Part shown: positions 8,828 through 16,346 of the stretch, in pieces
Layout: every line of letters starts with the position of its first letter
Numbering within the stretch: position 1 is the first letter of the stretch
Origin: Rhodococcus sp. W8901
GTDB lineage: Bacteria; Actinomycetota; Actinomycetes; Mycobacteriales; Mycobacteriaceae
Length of the DNA stretch: 64,000 nt
Assembly: GCF_013348805.1 (NCBI RefSeq)
Contig: NZ_CP054690.1
Location: 2,790,001 to 2,854,000 of the forward strand
Direction of reading: 5' to 3'
Program-made: the position numbers and the translations under genes
The notes under the pieces: model-generated
The model's database searches: none
What the model saw: only the letters and a program-made list of their open reading frames with translations
Told to the model about the DNA's origin: nothing

Positions 8828-9433
8828 TCAGGCGAGCAGTGGAGCCATACGGGGGTCGGTGACCCAGCGATCGCCGAGGATGCCGTGGCCGCACCAGAGC
8901 GCGAGAGCGGGCGCGGCAGGCCCGACCAGCCTCAGCGGTGCAGCGTTCTCGAAGGCGAGAGTCAGTGACCAACCGTGCAGGTCGGGGTGGAACTCGCTGA
9001 CCGAGTTGAAGTAGAAGCTGAGCCAGCCCTTCGCCGCGGTGTGGCACCACACGCGGTGGTTGGTGATGAGGAACCGACTCTGCTGGTGCTCCCGCCACAT
9101 GAGCGTGCTGTTGCGTTGGGCGGCATGCTTGGCCCGGCTATTGGCGATCATGCTGCCCGCGATACTGCCGACGACGAAAGCCGGGCTACCGATCGCGAAC
9201 GACGAGGTCCGGCGGTAGGTGCCGTCACCGGCCCAAAACCGCGAATACTCGGCAGTCCCTTCGACAATGGCCTGTTCTCCGCGGCCCATCACGAGGCCGT
9301 GAACAGCCAACGCCGGTGGCGGTGATCCGGCCCGGACCTGTCGCCCGCACTCGACGGCGTATGTCCACCACTGATTGCCCTGCTCTGCGTGTGCGGCCTT
9401 CTGCTGCGCGAGCCCCCGCGCCTTACTCCCCAT
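8828..9433 (-). CDS. Hypothetical protein with central hydrophobic segment
   Basis: A 201-residue protein of unknown function. The middle (AFVVGSIAGSMIANSRAKHAAQR) is one hydrophobic helix with basic flanks, and the C-terminal part contains FLITNHRVWCH and WCGHGILGDRW. The pattern suggests a membrane-tethered or PH-like stress protein, an inference. ATG 9433 is chosen over 9484 because TAGCTT (complement of 9441-9446) lies seven bases upstream, as in other leaderless genes here. No partner gene is evident. Confidence 0.6.
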   Translation of the reverse strand: MGSKARGLAQQKAAHAEQGNQWWTYAVECGRQVRAGSPPPALAVHGLVMGRGEQAIVEGTAEYSRFWAGDGTYRRTSSFAIGSPAFVVGSIAGSMIANSRAKHAAQRNSTLMWREHQQSRFLITNHRVWCHTAAKGWLSFYFNSVSEFHPDLHGWSLTLAFENAAPLRLVGPAAPALALWCGHGILGDRWVTDPRMAPLLA

Positions 9434-9692
9434 GCGGCCGAAGCTAGCAAAGACGACCGACCCGCGAACGGCCAGATCGCTCACGACCCCACCGCGCCGT
9501 AGCGTTTGGCGTTGCCCCGAGCTTGCCGCCCGATCACCTCAGATGGTCGATCCCAACTGGCGGCCACTACCGAACCTACCCACGATCACCGAGCCTGCAA
9601 CCCGCGCAAACTGGGCTCTGAACTGCACGTGTTCTGGTTTCTGGCGGGATTGCCCAGGTCCCTGGGGAGTGATGGGACCTGCCGCCGCGGCC

Positions 9693-9971
9693 CTACTGCA
9701 CGATGAACCGGTGCCCGCCGAGCCGGCGCCAGATCGACCGTACGGTGGTCGGCCAGAGCACTCCCACGACGGCATAGACGAGAACCACTAGCCCGCCCGC
9801 GAGAAGGCCCATCGAGATCGTCGCCGCGATCGCAATGGCACAGAACGTGATCAGGATCGTCTCGCTCCTCGCACGGGTGCGGAACCAGTCTTTCACTGCC
9901 GACTCGCTGGTGAAGTTCGATAGGCCGGCGATGCGATGCGATGCGATGAGGATGGTGGTCGAAACGAACAT
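9693..9971 (-). CDS. Small orphan membrane protein
   Basis: A 92-residue protein with about 35 polar N-terminal residues, then two adjoining hydrophobic segments (ILITFCAIAIAA and LLAGGLVVLVYAVVGVLW) and a basic tail. The start is fixed by a strong ribosome site: CAGGAGGACACC directly before the ATG at 9971. The longer frame to 10160 is ignored. Residues 9-15 are encoded by four exact GCGAT copies. Function unknown. Confidence 0.72.
   Translation of the reverse strand: MFVSTTILIASHRIAGLSNFTSESAVKDWFRTRARSETILITFCAIAIAATISMGLLAGGLVVLVYAVVGVLWPTTVRSIWRRLGGHRFIVQ
9928..9947. repeat. (GCGAT)4 tandem repeat inside a coding start
   Basis: Four perfect five-base units lie within codons 9-15 of the small membrane protein gene. 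Loss or gain of one unit would shift the frame, so the gene could be switched by slippage. With only four copies this is a possibility, not a demonstrated contingency locus. Confidence 0.7.
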
Positions 9972-10158
9972 GGTGTCCTCCTGTGGTTGTAGTCGCGACG
10001 ATGATCGGACACGGGCTCTCCACCCTCCGGATCTCGCGGGCCTCGGACACGCGAGGGGCGTGTTATCAATGCTGGTCAACACGTGTTTCTCGCGGCACGA
10101 GGATGGGGAAACGTGCCGGGTGGGCGTGTGACGTCGGCCGGCACGGTAGGAAGAAGGC

Positions 10159-10548
10159 ATGGCGACGAGATACGAGTGCGACGGGTGCGGGGTGGCGGCG
10201 TGCGACCTACCGGACGGCGTGGACCCGGACGAGGTGTTCCTGGAGGTGCCGGAGGGCCGGGTGCTGTGTCAGGGCTGCGTGATGGCCGTCGAGCAGGGCT
10301 CGGGGACCGGGAGCGCGCCGGTGCGGGGCGATCTGCCGCCGTATCACGATTGGGAGGGTGACCCGCTCGTTGTCGGGGAGCGCCCGAAGACGGCCGCGGA
10401 CTATTGGCGCGACGCGCAGGCCGGAGCGCCGGCCGAGCGGGACTCGGCGCCGGCGGGGGGGAATCCTCGGGTTCTCGTCCGAGCCTTTCGTCCAAGAGTA
10501 TCGACCCGAGCAGTGGAAGCTCAGGGGACATGTCATCACCGCAGGTAA
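10159..10548 (+). CDS. Small zinc-ribbon-like protein, probably frameshifted in a G7 run
   Basis: The annotated frame gives 129 residues. The N-terminus (CDGCG at 7-11, CQGC around 37-40) could bind zinc. After residue 98 the frame becomes arginine-rich and unnatural. If one G is removed from the G7 run at 10455-10461, the protein continues as ILGFSSEPFVQEYRPEQWKL and ends at 10561, only 18 bases before the Shine-Dalgarno site of the next gene. I therefore think the intact product ends at 10561. A piece of the same gene (DYWxDAQAGAPA) recurs at 28677-28727. Confidence 0.6.
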   Translation: MATRYECDGCGVAACDLPDGVDPDEVFLEVPEGRVLCQGCVMAVEQGSGTGSAPVRGDLPPYHDWEGDPLVVGERPKTAADYWRDAQAGAPAERDSAPAGGNPRVLVRAFRPRVSTRAVEAQGTCHHRR

Positions 10549-10581
10549 ACGCCGAAATTAGGCGCTAGAGGGGAGGTCTCG

Positions 10582-10857
10582 ATGGGTGGCGATCAGCCAG
10601 TGAGCCCGCAGGAGTCCTGGTACTGGCACCACATCCGCATGTCGATCGCCGACCTGATGGTCGACCGCGACCAGACCGTCGACCCATCTGATGCCTACAC
10701 CTGGATCGAGGACAAGTCGATTCGCCAAGCACTCGATACGCTCCGCCGAGGCAACAGCGGAGAGTGGCCGGCCCCAGTAGACGTCGCCAAAGCGGCGATT
10801 GCCGTCGAGTACCCACCCCCGACGCCGTACGAGTGGGTCATCGCGGCCAACGCATAG
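10582..10857 (+). CDS. Hypothetical protein
   Basis: A 91-residue acidic soluble protein with no recognised domain (WYWHHIRMSIADLMV; TPYEWVIAANA at the end). GAGGGGAGG lies seven bases before the ATG, a strong ribosome site. It follows the zinc-ribbon-like gene by about 20 bases if that gene ends at 10561, so the two may form one transcript. Unknown function. Confidence 0.65.
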   Translation: MGGDQPVSPQESWYWHHIRMSIADLMVDRDQTVDPSDAYTWIEDKSIRQALDTLRRGNSGEWPAPVDVAKAAIAVEYPPPTPYEWVIAANA

Positions 10858-10967
10858 CGGTGAGTGGGCTACGCGCTGATGGCCGCATCGAGTGAGTGAT
10901 GATCGGTCATCCCACCGCGATAGCCTGTGCGGCGGGAAATCACGACAACTTCGAGATAGGGGCTTCG

Positions 10968-11189
10968 ATGGCTGGTCCGTTCGGGCACAGGGTGAGCAGT
11001 GATGGACAGTTCCTCGACCTCGAGGAGTTCGTCAAGACGATCGACAATCCCGGCGATGTCTACGGGATGGTGGAAGAGATGTCGGGGATGATCTGGCATC
11101 TGGCCAACCGGGTCGCTCAGGTGACCGGTGAAGATTTCGCCGCGATCGTCGAGGGCGCGCGGAAGCAGTTCGAGGACGGCTTCGAGTGA
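10968..11189 (+). CDS. Hypothetical protein
   Basis: A 73-residue acidic helical protein (LDLEEFVKTIDNPGDVYGMVEEM; IWHLANRVAQVTGEDF). ATG 10968 is chosen over 10896 because AGATAGGGG lies just upstream, and TAGCCT near 10921 is a plausible -10. No domain recognised. It precedes a stretch without genes that ends in a hairpin at 11390. Confidence 0.62.
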   Translation: MAGPFGHRVSSDGQFLDLEEFVKTIDNPGDVYGMVEEMSGMIWHLANRVAQVTGEDFAAIVEGARKQFEDGFE

Positions 11190-11567
11190 GCCCCGGTCGT
11201 TGGGGTCGCTTCGACACGGAGGTCGACGACTGACGTCACTACGCGCGCCTGGCGCCGCAAGTGATGGCCAGGGCACTGCACCGGTACTGGGTGCGGGGCC
11301 TTTTGCAAAACACCGCTTGACACTGACCGAGGGCCGGGGCGCGGTCTTCTGTTGTGAGTAGCCGCGCGCCGTGACCCCTCTGTCTCCACAGCCCCTGCAT
11401 CCTTTCCGGTGTGGGGGCTATCTTGTGCCGTGACCTGGACGGATGGCCCGTCCCGTGCGGGTTCAGGGGCCGCCGGGGGTGGGCGGGGAATCCCGGCTAC
11501 GATATGAAAATCGATAGGAAACTTACCGGCCGGTAATGTGGCTGGTGTATCTGGAGGGGAATTCTTG
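11190..11567. other. Gene-poor stretch with a terminator-like hairpin
   Basis: No frame here has a ribosome site or protein-like composition. It contains the hairpin at 11390-11425 and the leader of the secreted protein at 11568. Confidence 0.5.
11390..11425 (+). terminator. Hairpin, recurrent type A
   Basis: The arms AGCCCCTGCATCC and GGTGTGGGGGCT pair around a short loop and are followed by ATCTTGT. It probably ends the transcript from 10582-11189. Very similar hairpins lie at 11967 and 13673. Confidence 0.55.
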
Positions 11568-11945
11568 ATGTCTCGTATTCGCATGATCGCTGCTGCTCTG
11601 ATTCCTGCTGCTGCGGCGGCAGGGCTGATGGTCGGTGCGGCCGGCACCGCGTCGGCCGCTTACCTGCGCTCGGGGGAGGGCTATCAGGGGATCTCGTTCG
11701 ACCCGAACGAGACTCGGATTCTGCGTGATTTGGGCGCGGGCAACGCGATCGACGCTGTCGTGCCCCGGGGCCAGGTCGCCATCTACCTCGGTGACGGGTC
11801 GATCTACGACACGCATCCGACGTTGGTGTTCGCCAGTACTCAGCAGTTGATCGACGAGGCTGTCGCTCGTGGGGGATACATCCAGTTCGACGTGAACGAT
11901 CCCGCGATCTGGGGCGACCGCTTCGACTTCTACCAGGAGTGGTGA
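11568..11945 (+). CDS. Secreted hypothetical protein
   Basis: A 125-residue protein with a clear Sec signal peptide: basic start, alanine-rich core and a GTASA-A cleavage site near residue 29. The mature part of about 95 residues is acidic and contains GYQGISFDPNETRILRDLG and AIYLGDGSIYD, with no known domain. GGAGGGG (11553-11559) is placed ideally before ATG 11568; the longer frame to 11538 has none. It is followed by a strong terminator, so it is a single-gene unit. Confidence 0.78.
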   Translation: MSRIRMIAAALIPAAAAAGLMVGAAGTASAAYLRSGEGYQGISFDPNETRILRDLGAGNAIDAVVPRGQVAIYLGDGSIYDTHPTLVFASTQQLIDEAVARGGYIQFDVNDPAIWGDRFDFYQEW

Positions 11946-11966
11946 TCTGCTGATCTGAGCTGTTCG

Positions 11967-12004
11967 CTGCCCCTGCACCCAGTCTGGGTGTGGGGGCAGT
12001 TTTG
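11967..12004 (+). terminator. Rho-independent terminator, recurrent type A
   Basis: CTGCCCCTGCACCCAG and TGGGTGTGGGGGCAG form a 15-base stem with few mismatches, followed by TTTT. It lies 22 bases after the stop of the secreted protein. Confidence 0.8.
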
Positions 12005-12152
12005 GTGGGAAAGGCGGGTGAGTTGTGGGGGTAGTGATGGCCGTCGCAGTGATTGCTGCGTTCGTCGTGGACAGAATCATCCGGGACTGCTGCACGATCA
12101 GGTGACAGATTGACCTGCCCTACTACTTGGTTTCCAGTCTCGGTGATGAGTC

Positions 12153-13045
12153 TCAGGCGGGGATGGGGTTCTTCTCGGAGAGTAGTTCGTGTTCGATCGG
12201 GGTGCGGTAATCGAGTGGGGAATGCCGTCGTTGACGGGTGTAGAGGATCTCGATGTAGTCGAAGATCGCGTTCGCGAGCTCGAGGCGGGTCTTCCACTTC
12301 TTGCGGTTGAGCAACTCGATCTGCATCGACGACCAGAACGATTCCATCATCGCGTTGTCCAGGCCGTCGCCGACATTTCCGAAGGACGGCATGAGGCCGG
12401 CAGAGCGGATGTTGTCGCCGAAAGCCCATGAGGTGAACTGGACTGAAGTGATCGGCATGCACGATGCCGCCAGGCTCCGGACGTCTGTTCCGGATGGCCA
12501 TGTCGAGCGCGTTGATGACGAGTGTGGAGTCCTGCCGCGAATCGATTGACCAACCGATGATCCGCCTGCTGAAGGCATCCATCACCGCGGCGCAGAACAC
12601 CTTCCCCTCCCGTGTTGGGTGCTCGGTGGGGGTACCTCCCTGCACGAAGTGCTTGGGGGAATATCGGTGACCCACAACTCATTTGGATGCAGACGGTGAA
12701 ACTTGCGGTTGACCAGGTCGCCGGCAGTGACGACCCGCGTAGTCGTTTGACGCGCACCGGCCCTGGAAGTCCGTAGATTCCGGCGTGGGTCATCAGCACC
12801 GAGATCAGCCGTGAGCTGCACGCGATGCCCATCGCCATGGTCAGCTCGGCGTGAATGCGCCGGTAGCCGTAAGTGCCGCGGGAGGCGACGTGGATCTCCC
12901 GGATCAACCCGGTCAGCCACTGGCGACGCAGCTGCGTCGCCGACGTCGGTCGTCGCTTGTATCGGTAGTAGCCCTGCCGGGACACCCCGAGCACTCTGCA
13001 ATACACGTCGATGGGGGTCCCGGCGTCGGCCAATCGGTCGATCAC
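12153..13045 (-). pseudogene. IS3 orfB transposase, frameshifted
   Basis: Three frames together rebuild a DDE integrase. The N-terminal HTH part (MIDRLADAGTPIDVYCRVLG to NELWVTDI) runs from 13045 to about 12660. The core (TEHPTREGKVF, MDAFSRRIIGWSID, GIVHADH) runs from 12627 to about 12447. The C-terminal part (VQFTSWAFG, NAMMESFW, TRQRRHSPLDY) ends at 12153. The first break is a 32-base palindromic insertion directly after the first catalytic Asp; the second is one extra base near 12444. The start (GTGA) overlaps the orfA stop. Confidence 0.85.
12628..12659. repeat. 32-base palindromic element inserted in orfB
   Basis: The insert has the form GGGGGTACCTCCC, a hairpin loop around CACGAAGTG, and GGGGG. 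Removing exactly these 32 bases restores the normal IS3 protein run VTDI-TEHPTREG. The shape resembles short GGTACCTCCC-type palindromes that I recall as frequent in Streptomyces genomes; that parallel is from memory. Confidence 0.7.
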
Positions 13046-13338
13046 CGGGTGGATCCTTTTGGGTGAGGTTTGTCCTCGCCCAGGAACTTCGACGCCTGCC
13101 GGATGATCGTTAACTCGGTTTCGAGCTCCCGGATTCGCTTGCGCGCAGCCCGCAACTCTGCAGATTCCGCAGTGGTGTTGCCAGGGATCTCACCGCGATC
13201 GATGCGGTCCTGCTTGAGCCACGTGTGCAGACATCCGGCGCTGATGCCCAGTTCGTAGGCGGTTTGCTTGACCTGTTTGCCGGATCGGACCAACGCGATG
13301 GCACGGGCACGAAACTCGGGAGGATAGGGGCGAGGCAC
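13042..13338 (-). CDS. IS3 orfA, transposase helix-turn-helix protein
   Basis: A 98-residue protein with the IS3/IS911 HTH_Tnp_1 pattern (YPPEFRARAIALVRSGKQVKQ, ELGISAGCLHTWL) followed by a leucine-type coiled coil (ELRAARKRIRELETELTIIRQA) and KFLGEDKPHPKG. It binds the element's ends and normally forms the OrfAB transposase by frameshifting. Here it is intact while its partner orfB is broken. Confidence 0.9.
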   Translation of the reverse strand: MPRPYPPEFRARAIALVRSGKQVKQTAYELGISAGCLHTWLKQDRIDRGEIPGNTTAESAELRAARKRIRELETELTIIRQASKFLGEDKPHPKGSTR

Positions 13339-13440
13339 GGTCGGAGCCTTTCAGCAAGGCCCTCGACTAATCACCGGATTTGGAAACCTACCCGTAGGGC
13401 AGGTCAAGATGTCACCTATCCGTGCAGCAGTCCCAACTGA

Positions 13441-13594
13441 CTCCATGTCGCCGGGGCTGGATCTTGCGCGTGTGGATCTGGGGGACGCGCTCGCAGCCCT
13501 GTCCGACGCGGGGTTCACCGGTGTCGAGCGGGAAGGGATCACGGTCCGCCCCGTCGAGCATGCTGCGGCGGCGCTGTTGTTCCACCCGATCTGA
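13441..13594 (+). pseudogene. Possible 3' fragment of a gene split by the IS
   Basis: To the right of the IS, an open frame codes MSPGLDLARVDLGDALAALS and ends in AAAALLFHPI just before a strong terminator. To the left, 12037-12082 codes MAVAVIAAFVVDRII after a GGGGG ribosome-site-like run and is cut by the IS. Both could be halves of one small gene, but the frames do not join exactly, so this is a tentative call. Confidence 0.35.
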
Positions 13595-13601
13595 CGCAGG
13601 A

Positions 13602-13637
13602 GGGACCGGCCCGTCGATAGCGGGCCGGTCCCGTTTG
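13602..13637 (+). terminator. Strong terminator
   Basis: GGGACCGGCCCG and CGGGCCGGTCCC form a perfect 12-base stem with a seven-base loop, followed by GTTTGT. It lies six bases after the stop at 13594, which supports that this frame was once expressed. Confidence 0.8.
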
Positions 13638-13672
13638 TCAGTGTCGTTGATCGTGTTCGTGCGGTGCATATC

Positions 13673-13707
13673 GGCCCCTGCGCCTGTTTCGGGCATGGGG
13701 GCCTTTC
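13673..13707 (+). terminator. Hairpin, recurrent type A
   Basis: GGCCCCTGCGCC pairs imperfectly with GGGCATGGGGGCC and is followed by TTTC. It is the third member of the hairpin type seen at 11390 and 11967, and lies just upstream of the microprotein genes. Confidence 0.5.
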
Positions 13708-13762
13708 AACGTCCTGACCAGGTAATATGACACGTCCCACCGAGTGTCTGTAGGGGGCAGTC

Positions 13763-13870
13763 GTGATTGGACTACTACCGGATCTGTACTACGTGAATCC
13801 GCTGGAATCGGGTGTGTGGCCGGGGATTCTCGAGTGGAATCTCTTCGTCAACTGGTGGAACCCGCTCTGA
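13763..13870 (+). CDS. Trp-rich microprotein A (35 residues)
   Basis: A GTG-started frame directly after TAGGGGGCAGTC gives 35 residues: it begins VIGLLPDLYYVNPLESGVW and ends FVNWWNPL. Four tryptophans and many aromatic and aliphatic residues suggest a membrane-active or membrane-inserted peptide; there is no classical signal peptide. It aligns with microprotein B (LLP, then P, VW-x-GIL-x-N), so the two are probably duplicated genes. No homologue is recalled; function unknown. Confidence 0.55.
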   Translation: MIGLLPDLYYVNPLESGVWPGILEWNLFVNWWNPL

Positions 13871-13920
13871 GGAGTGATGGTGCGGGTCGGCGGCTGCTTC
13901 GTATTGGAGGTGTCGGTGCG

Positions 13921-14031
13921 ATGGACTTTCCGCCGATCTGGTGGCTCTTGCCCTACGGGTTCATCCCTGACGACGTGTGGGTCGGGATCCTGTACAACGC
14001 CCCGTGCTGGTTGGGTGGGTACTGCCCGTAA
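13921..14031 (+). CDS. Trp-rich microprotein B (36 residues)
   Basis: An ATG with TTGGAGG 11 bases upstream opens a 36-residue frame: MDFPPIWWLLPYGF, IPDDVWVGIL, then NAPCWLGGYCP. It shares LLP, VW-x-GIL and spacing with microprotein A, 50 bases upstream. Two cysteines near the end could form a disulfide. The longer frame from 13744 has no ribosome site. Unknown function; with its neighbour it looks like a tandem peptide cassette. Confidence 0.55.
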   Translation: MDFPPIWWLLPYGFIPDDVWVGILYNAPCWLGGYCP

Positions 14032-14175
14032 ATGAGCTAGCGTCGCTCGTTTCTTCGGTGGCACCTGAGGCGACAGCGAGGGGCCGGGGTTGCTGCAGAC
14101 GCGGGAGGTGTTGCCTTGTGTATCCACGTGACTGGCTAGGTCAGGGTTGGATGTGGACCTTTCCTGGAGGTCGTC

Positions 14176-14622
14176 GTGATCGACTTCGTTCGCCGATCGG
14201 TTGTGTGTGCTGCGATTGTGGCGGGTTCGGTCCTGGTGCCGGCGGCTGTCGCTTCCGCTGCGGTCACTGTTCCGTTCCAGATCAACCCGGCGCCGTTCGG
14301 GAACCCGAACGGCAGCTTCGACGCTCCCCGGGTCCGCTGTGAGGCCGTGGTCGGGGAGCAGCCTGGGACGGTGACGATCACCGGCCCGACGGAAGGCGGT
14401 CGCGAGGTGACCGGCGAGCCTGGAGCTGGTCACTGCCAAATCCTGGGCGACGTGCACTGGCTGAACCTGTCGAGCGGAGCTGCCGGCTCCGCCCGGATGT
14501 CGGTCGCCCAGTACGGCTACCCGGCGGCAATCCTGCCGACCGGAACCGGGCAGGTCGTCGTCACCGTCATACCCGAACCTGGCACGACCACACCGGGATT
14601 CGCAACAGTCTACGTTCCGTAG
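14176..14622 (+). CDS. Secreted protein, V-x-W-x-N-TGA-x-G family
   Basis: A 148-residue protein starting with GTG after CTGGAGGTC. The Sec signal peptide (RRSVVCAAIVAGSVLVPAAV) ends at ASA near residue 29. Two cysteines (VRCEAV and GHCQIL) may form a disulfide. The segment VHWLNLSSGAAGSA matches the paralogous pattern in the proteins at 1-390 and 14829-15254. The sequence looks like a small beta-sandwich; function unknown. Confidence 0.75.
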   Translation: MIDFVRRSVVCAAIVAGSVLVPAAVASAAVTVPFQINPAPFGNPNGSFDAPRVRCEAVVGEQPGTVTITGPTEGGREVTGEPGAGHCQILGDVHWLNLSSGAAGSARMSVAQYGYPAAILPTGTGQVVVTVIPEPGTTTPGFATVYVP

Positions 14623-14828
14623 GCGACGGCCCCGCGGTTCGGGAGGGCGCGCGGGTCTCTCGCTCACCAGGCCCCGAGTGAGCTCAGTTCTCGATCCCGA
14701 CAGGCAATGGTCGAGGCCTTCTGAAATGGATCAGTGGGTGCCGGCGTCGGCGGTGCGGCCGTGCCGGTGAGGCCCCGCTCAACGCCTCGAGCAGCTCCAG
14801 CCGGTCCGAGGGGCGGCAGGCGAGTCGG

Positions 14829-15254
14829 TCAGGGGACCGTCCAGACACCGGCGCCGGGCGTGATGACGAATATCCGAGAGTTGATCCCGTCGACCCCACC
14901 GGGCGCCGTGGCCACGGCGACGACCGTCCCGGAACCTGTCTCGACCGATGTGCCGCCGGGGTGGTCGAGGTATGCGACACCCGCTGCACCGGTGGAGATG
15001 TTCCGCCAGTGGACGTGGACACCGGCGTACGGCAGCCCCAGGCGGGTCACTCCTGGAGTGTCTGGGTCGGTGGTGGCGGTCGGGTAGGAGTAGCCCGAGC
15101 TCGGGAGTCCGGTCGTGCTGACGCTGATCCCGGCGATGGGAATGGGGAAGACGGTGTCGGTCGGTGCGGCGTCGGCCGGCTGTGCCCCGAGGACCAGTGC
15201 TAGGCCGGTGCCGACGACGATGGATGCTCGGCGCAGACGGTGGCGTTGTCTCAT
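14829..15254 (-). CDS. Secreted protein, V-x-W-x-N-TGA-x-G family
   Basis: A 141-residue protein with a Sec signal peptide (RRASIVVGTGLALVLGAQPA, cleavage near ADA-A, residue 29). GGGAGGTCC lies before the ATG. The core VHVHWRNISTGAAGVAYLD is clearly related to the convergent neighbour at 14176 and to the partial gene at the window start. No cysteines in the mature part. Exported, function unknown. Confidence 0.75.
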   Translation of the reverse strand: MRQRHRLRRASIVVGTGLALVLGAQPADAAPTDTVFPIPIAGISVSTTGLPSSGYSYPTATTDPDTPGVTRLGLPYAGVHVHWRNISTGAAGVAYLDHPGGTSVETGSGTVVAVATAPGGVDGINSRIFVITPGAGVWTVP

Positions 15255-15771
15255 CGACGGACCTCCCTACCTGGTGGCCCGCTCCTGGTCACGAACACCG
15301 GCGCTGGCCGAAGGATGCTGTCAGCCTACGTCCACGACTGGTGACCCCGACCGTGAATCACCTGTTCGGGGCCATCCGGGATCGACGAGTGTAGCTGCAA
15401 TAGCTCCGCCACTTTCGTCCGTCAGAACCGCGCCACTTATCGCTGAAAGTCACAACCGGTTTCAGTCGTCCGTGGGTCGGCGAAACGCGACCAACGCTGG
15501 CGAATGACCGAGTCGTCCCCTCCGGCATGTTGGTCCGGCATAGGTCGTTGCATAGGAAGGGCGGGTCGACTTGGCCTGTCAGCGGCTCGCGCTACGGTCG
15601 GTTCGGCGGCGAGGAGTGGGCCGCTACTCAACACGACATGGCTCGGGGCTCGACCGAACCCCGGCCCGAATCCGGAGGCACGGTCTTCGGATTTGGAGTA
15701 GCGCCCGCTCATCGGCCGCGGACCTCACACCCGCGATCACGCGACTGACACCGACGCATGTCGGCCCTGTG
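15255..15771. other. Gene-free stretch
   Basis: Several short frames cross this region on both strands, but none has a ribosome site or protein-like composition. No repeat or operator was seen. Confidence 0.45.
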
Positions 15772-16197
15772 TCACCGAGCGAAGAAGCGTTGCAGCAGTT
15801 GACCGAGAGAACCTTCATTGAGGCGGGGGAGGATGTCCATCCACACGCGCACTGGTGACCGCCCAATCATGGGTACGTCGACGAACACGAGGTCGCGCTG
15901 CGGCGAGGACCAGTGCTTATCGAGTGTGGCGCACCCGGGCGGCGTTTCGTAGCCGCTCACGCAGTACACCGTTTCCCCGGGGCGGATCGGAGTCAGTACA
16001 CGGGTTCCGCGGACTTCGGGGTTCCAGAAGCCGGGGTCCTGCGGGACGAGCACGTCGTTGACGGCCGCGAGGCCGCCGCGAGGAATCGACGGGCTGGCGG
16101 GCTCGGCGCCGGCGGGTGACGAGCCGAGCACAATCGCGGCGCAGGCCATCGCGAGAACGACACCGGTACGCCGTCCGGAGAGAGTCGGCAGGGCCAT
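15772..16197 (-). CDS. Secreted hypothetical protein
   Basis: A 141-residue protein with a Sec signal peptide (GVVLAMACAAIVLGSSPAGA, cleavage near GAEP, residue 31). The mature part has two cysteines in YCVSGYETPPGCAT that could bridge, and VRVWMDILPRLNEGSLGQLL near the end. AAGGAGTC lies eight bases before ATG 16197. It does not show the TGA-x-G pattern of the other secreted proteins nearby. Function unknown. Confidence 0.72.
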   Translation of the reverse strand: MALPTLSGRRTGVVLAMACAAIVLGSSPAGAEPASPSIPRGGLAAVNDVLVPQDPGFWNPEVRGTRVLTPIRPGETVYCVSGYETPPGCATLDKHWSSPQRDLVFVDVPMIGRSPVRVWMDILPRLNEGSLGQLLQRFFAR

Positions 16198-16283
16198 GTC
16201 GGGACTCCTTGATCAGGTGAATGTGTTCTTGCGTAACCGTTATGTCCATATCGAGAGTTCTCATCGAGTGTTACTGCACACCG

Positions 16284-16315
16284 AAAAGGCCGGGCTTGCT
16301 GATGGAAGCCCGGCC
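16284..16315 (-). terminator. Terminator of the whiB-like gene
   Basis: Read on the minus strand, GGCCGGGCTT and AAGCCCGGCC form a perfect ten-base stem with an eight-base loop, followed by TTTTC. It lies 32 bases after the stop of the frameshifted whiB gene. Confidence 0.8.
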
Positions 16316-16346
16316 TCGGTGTTTATGCGGCCGTGGAGTTGTCTCT

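Larger units (their letters stand above)
12083..13434 (-). mobile_element. IS3-family insertion sequence, degenerate
   Basis: The element is bounded by inverted repeats of about 41 bases: 12083-12123 and the complement of 13394-13434 agree at about 36 positions, beginning GGGACTGCTGCACG. Inside are two overlapping genes in the usual orfA-orfB order on the minus strand. orfB is broken, so the copy should not move on its own. The flanking bases (CATCC left, AACTG right) are not a target duplication, so the insertion is old or its flanks have changed. Confidence 0.85.
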
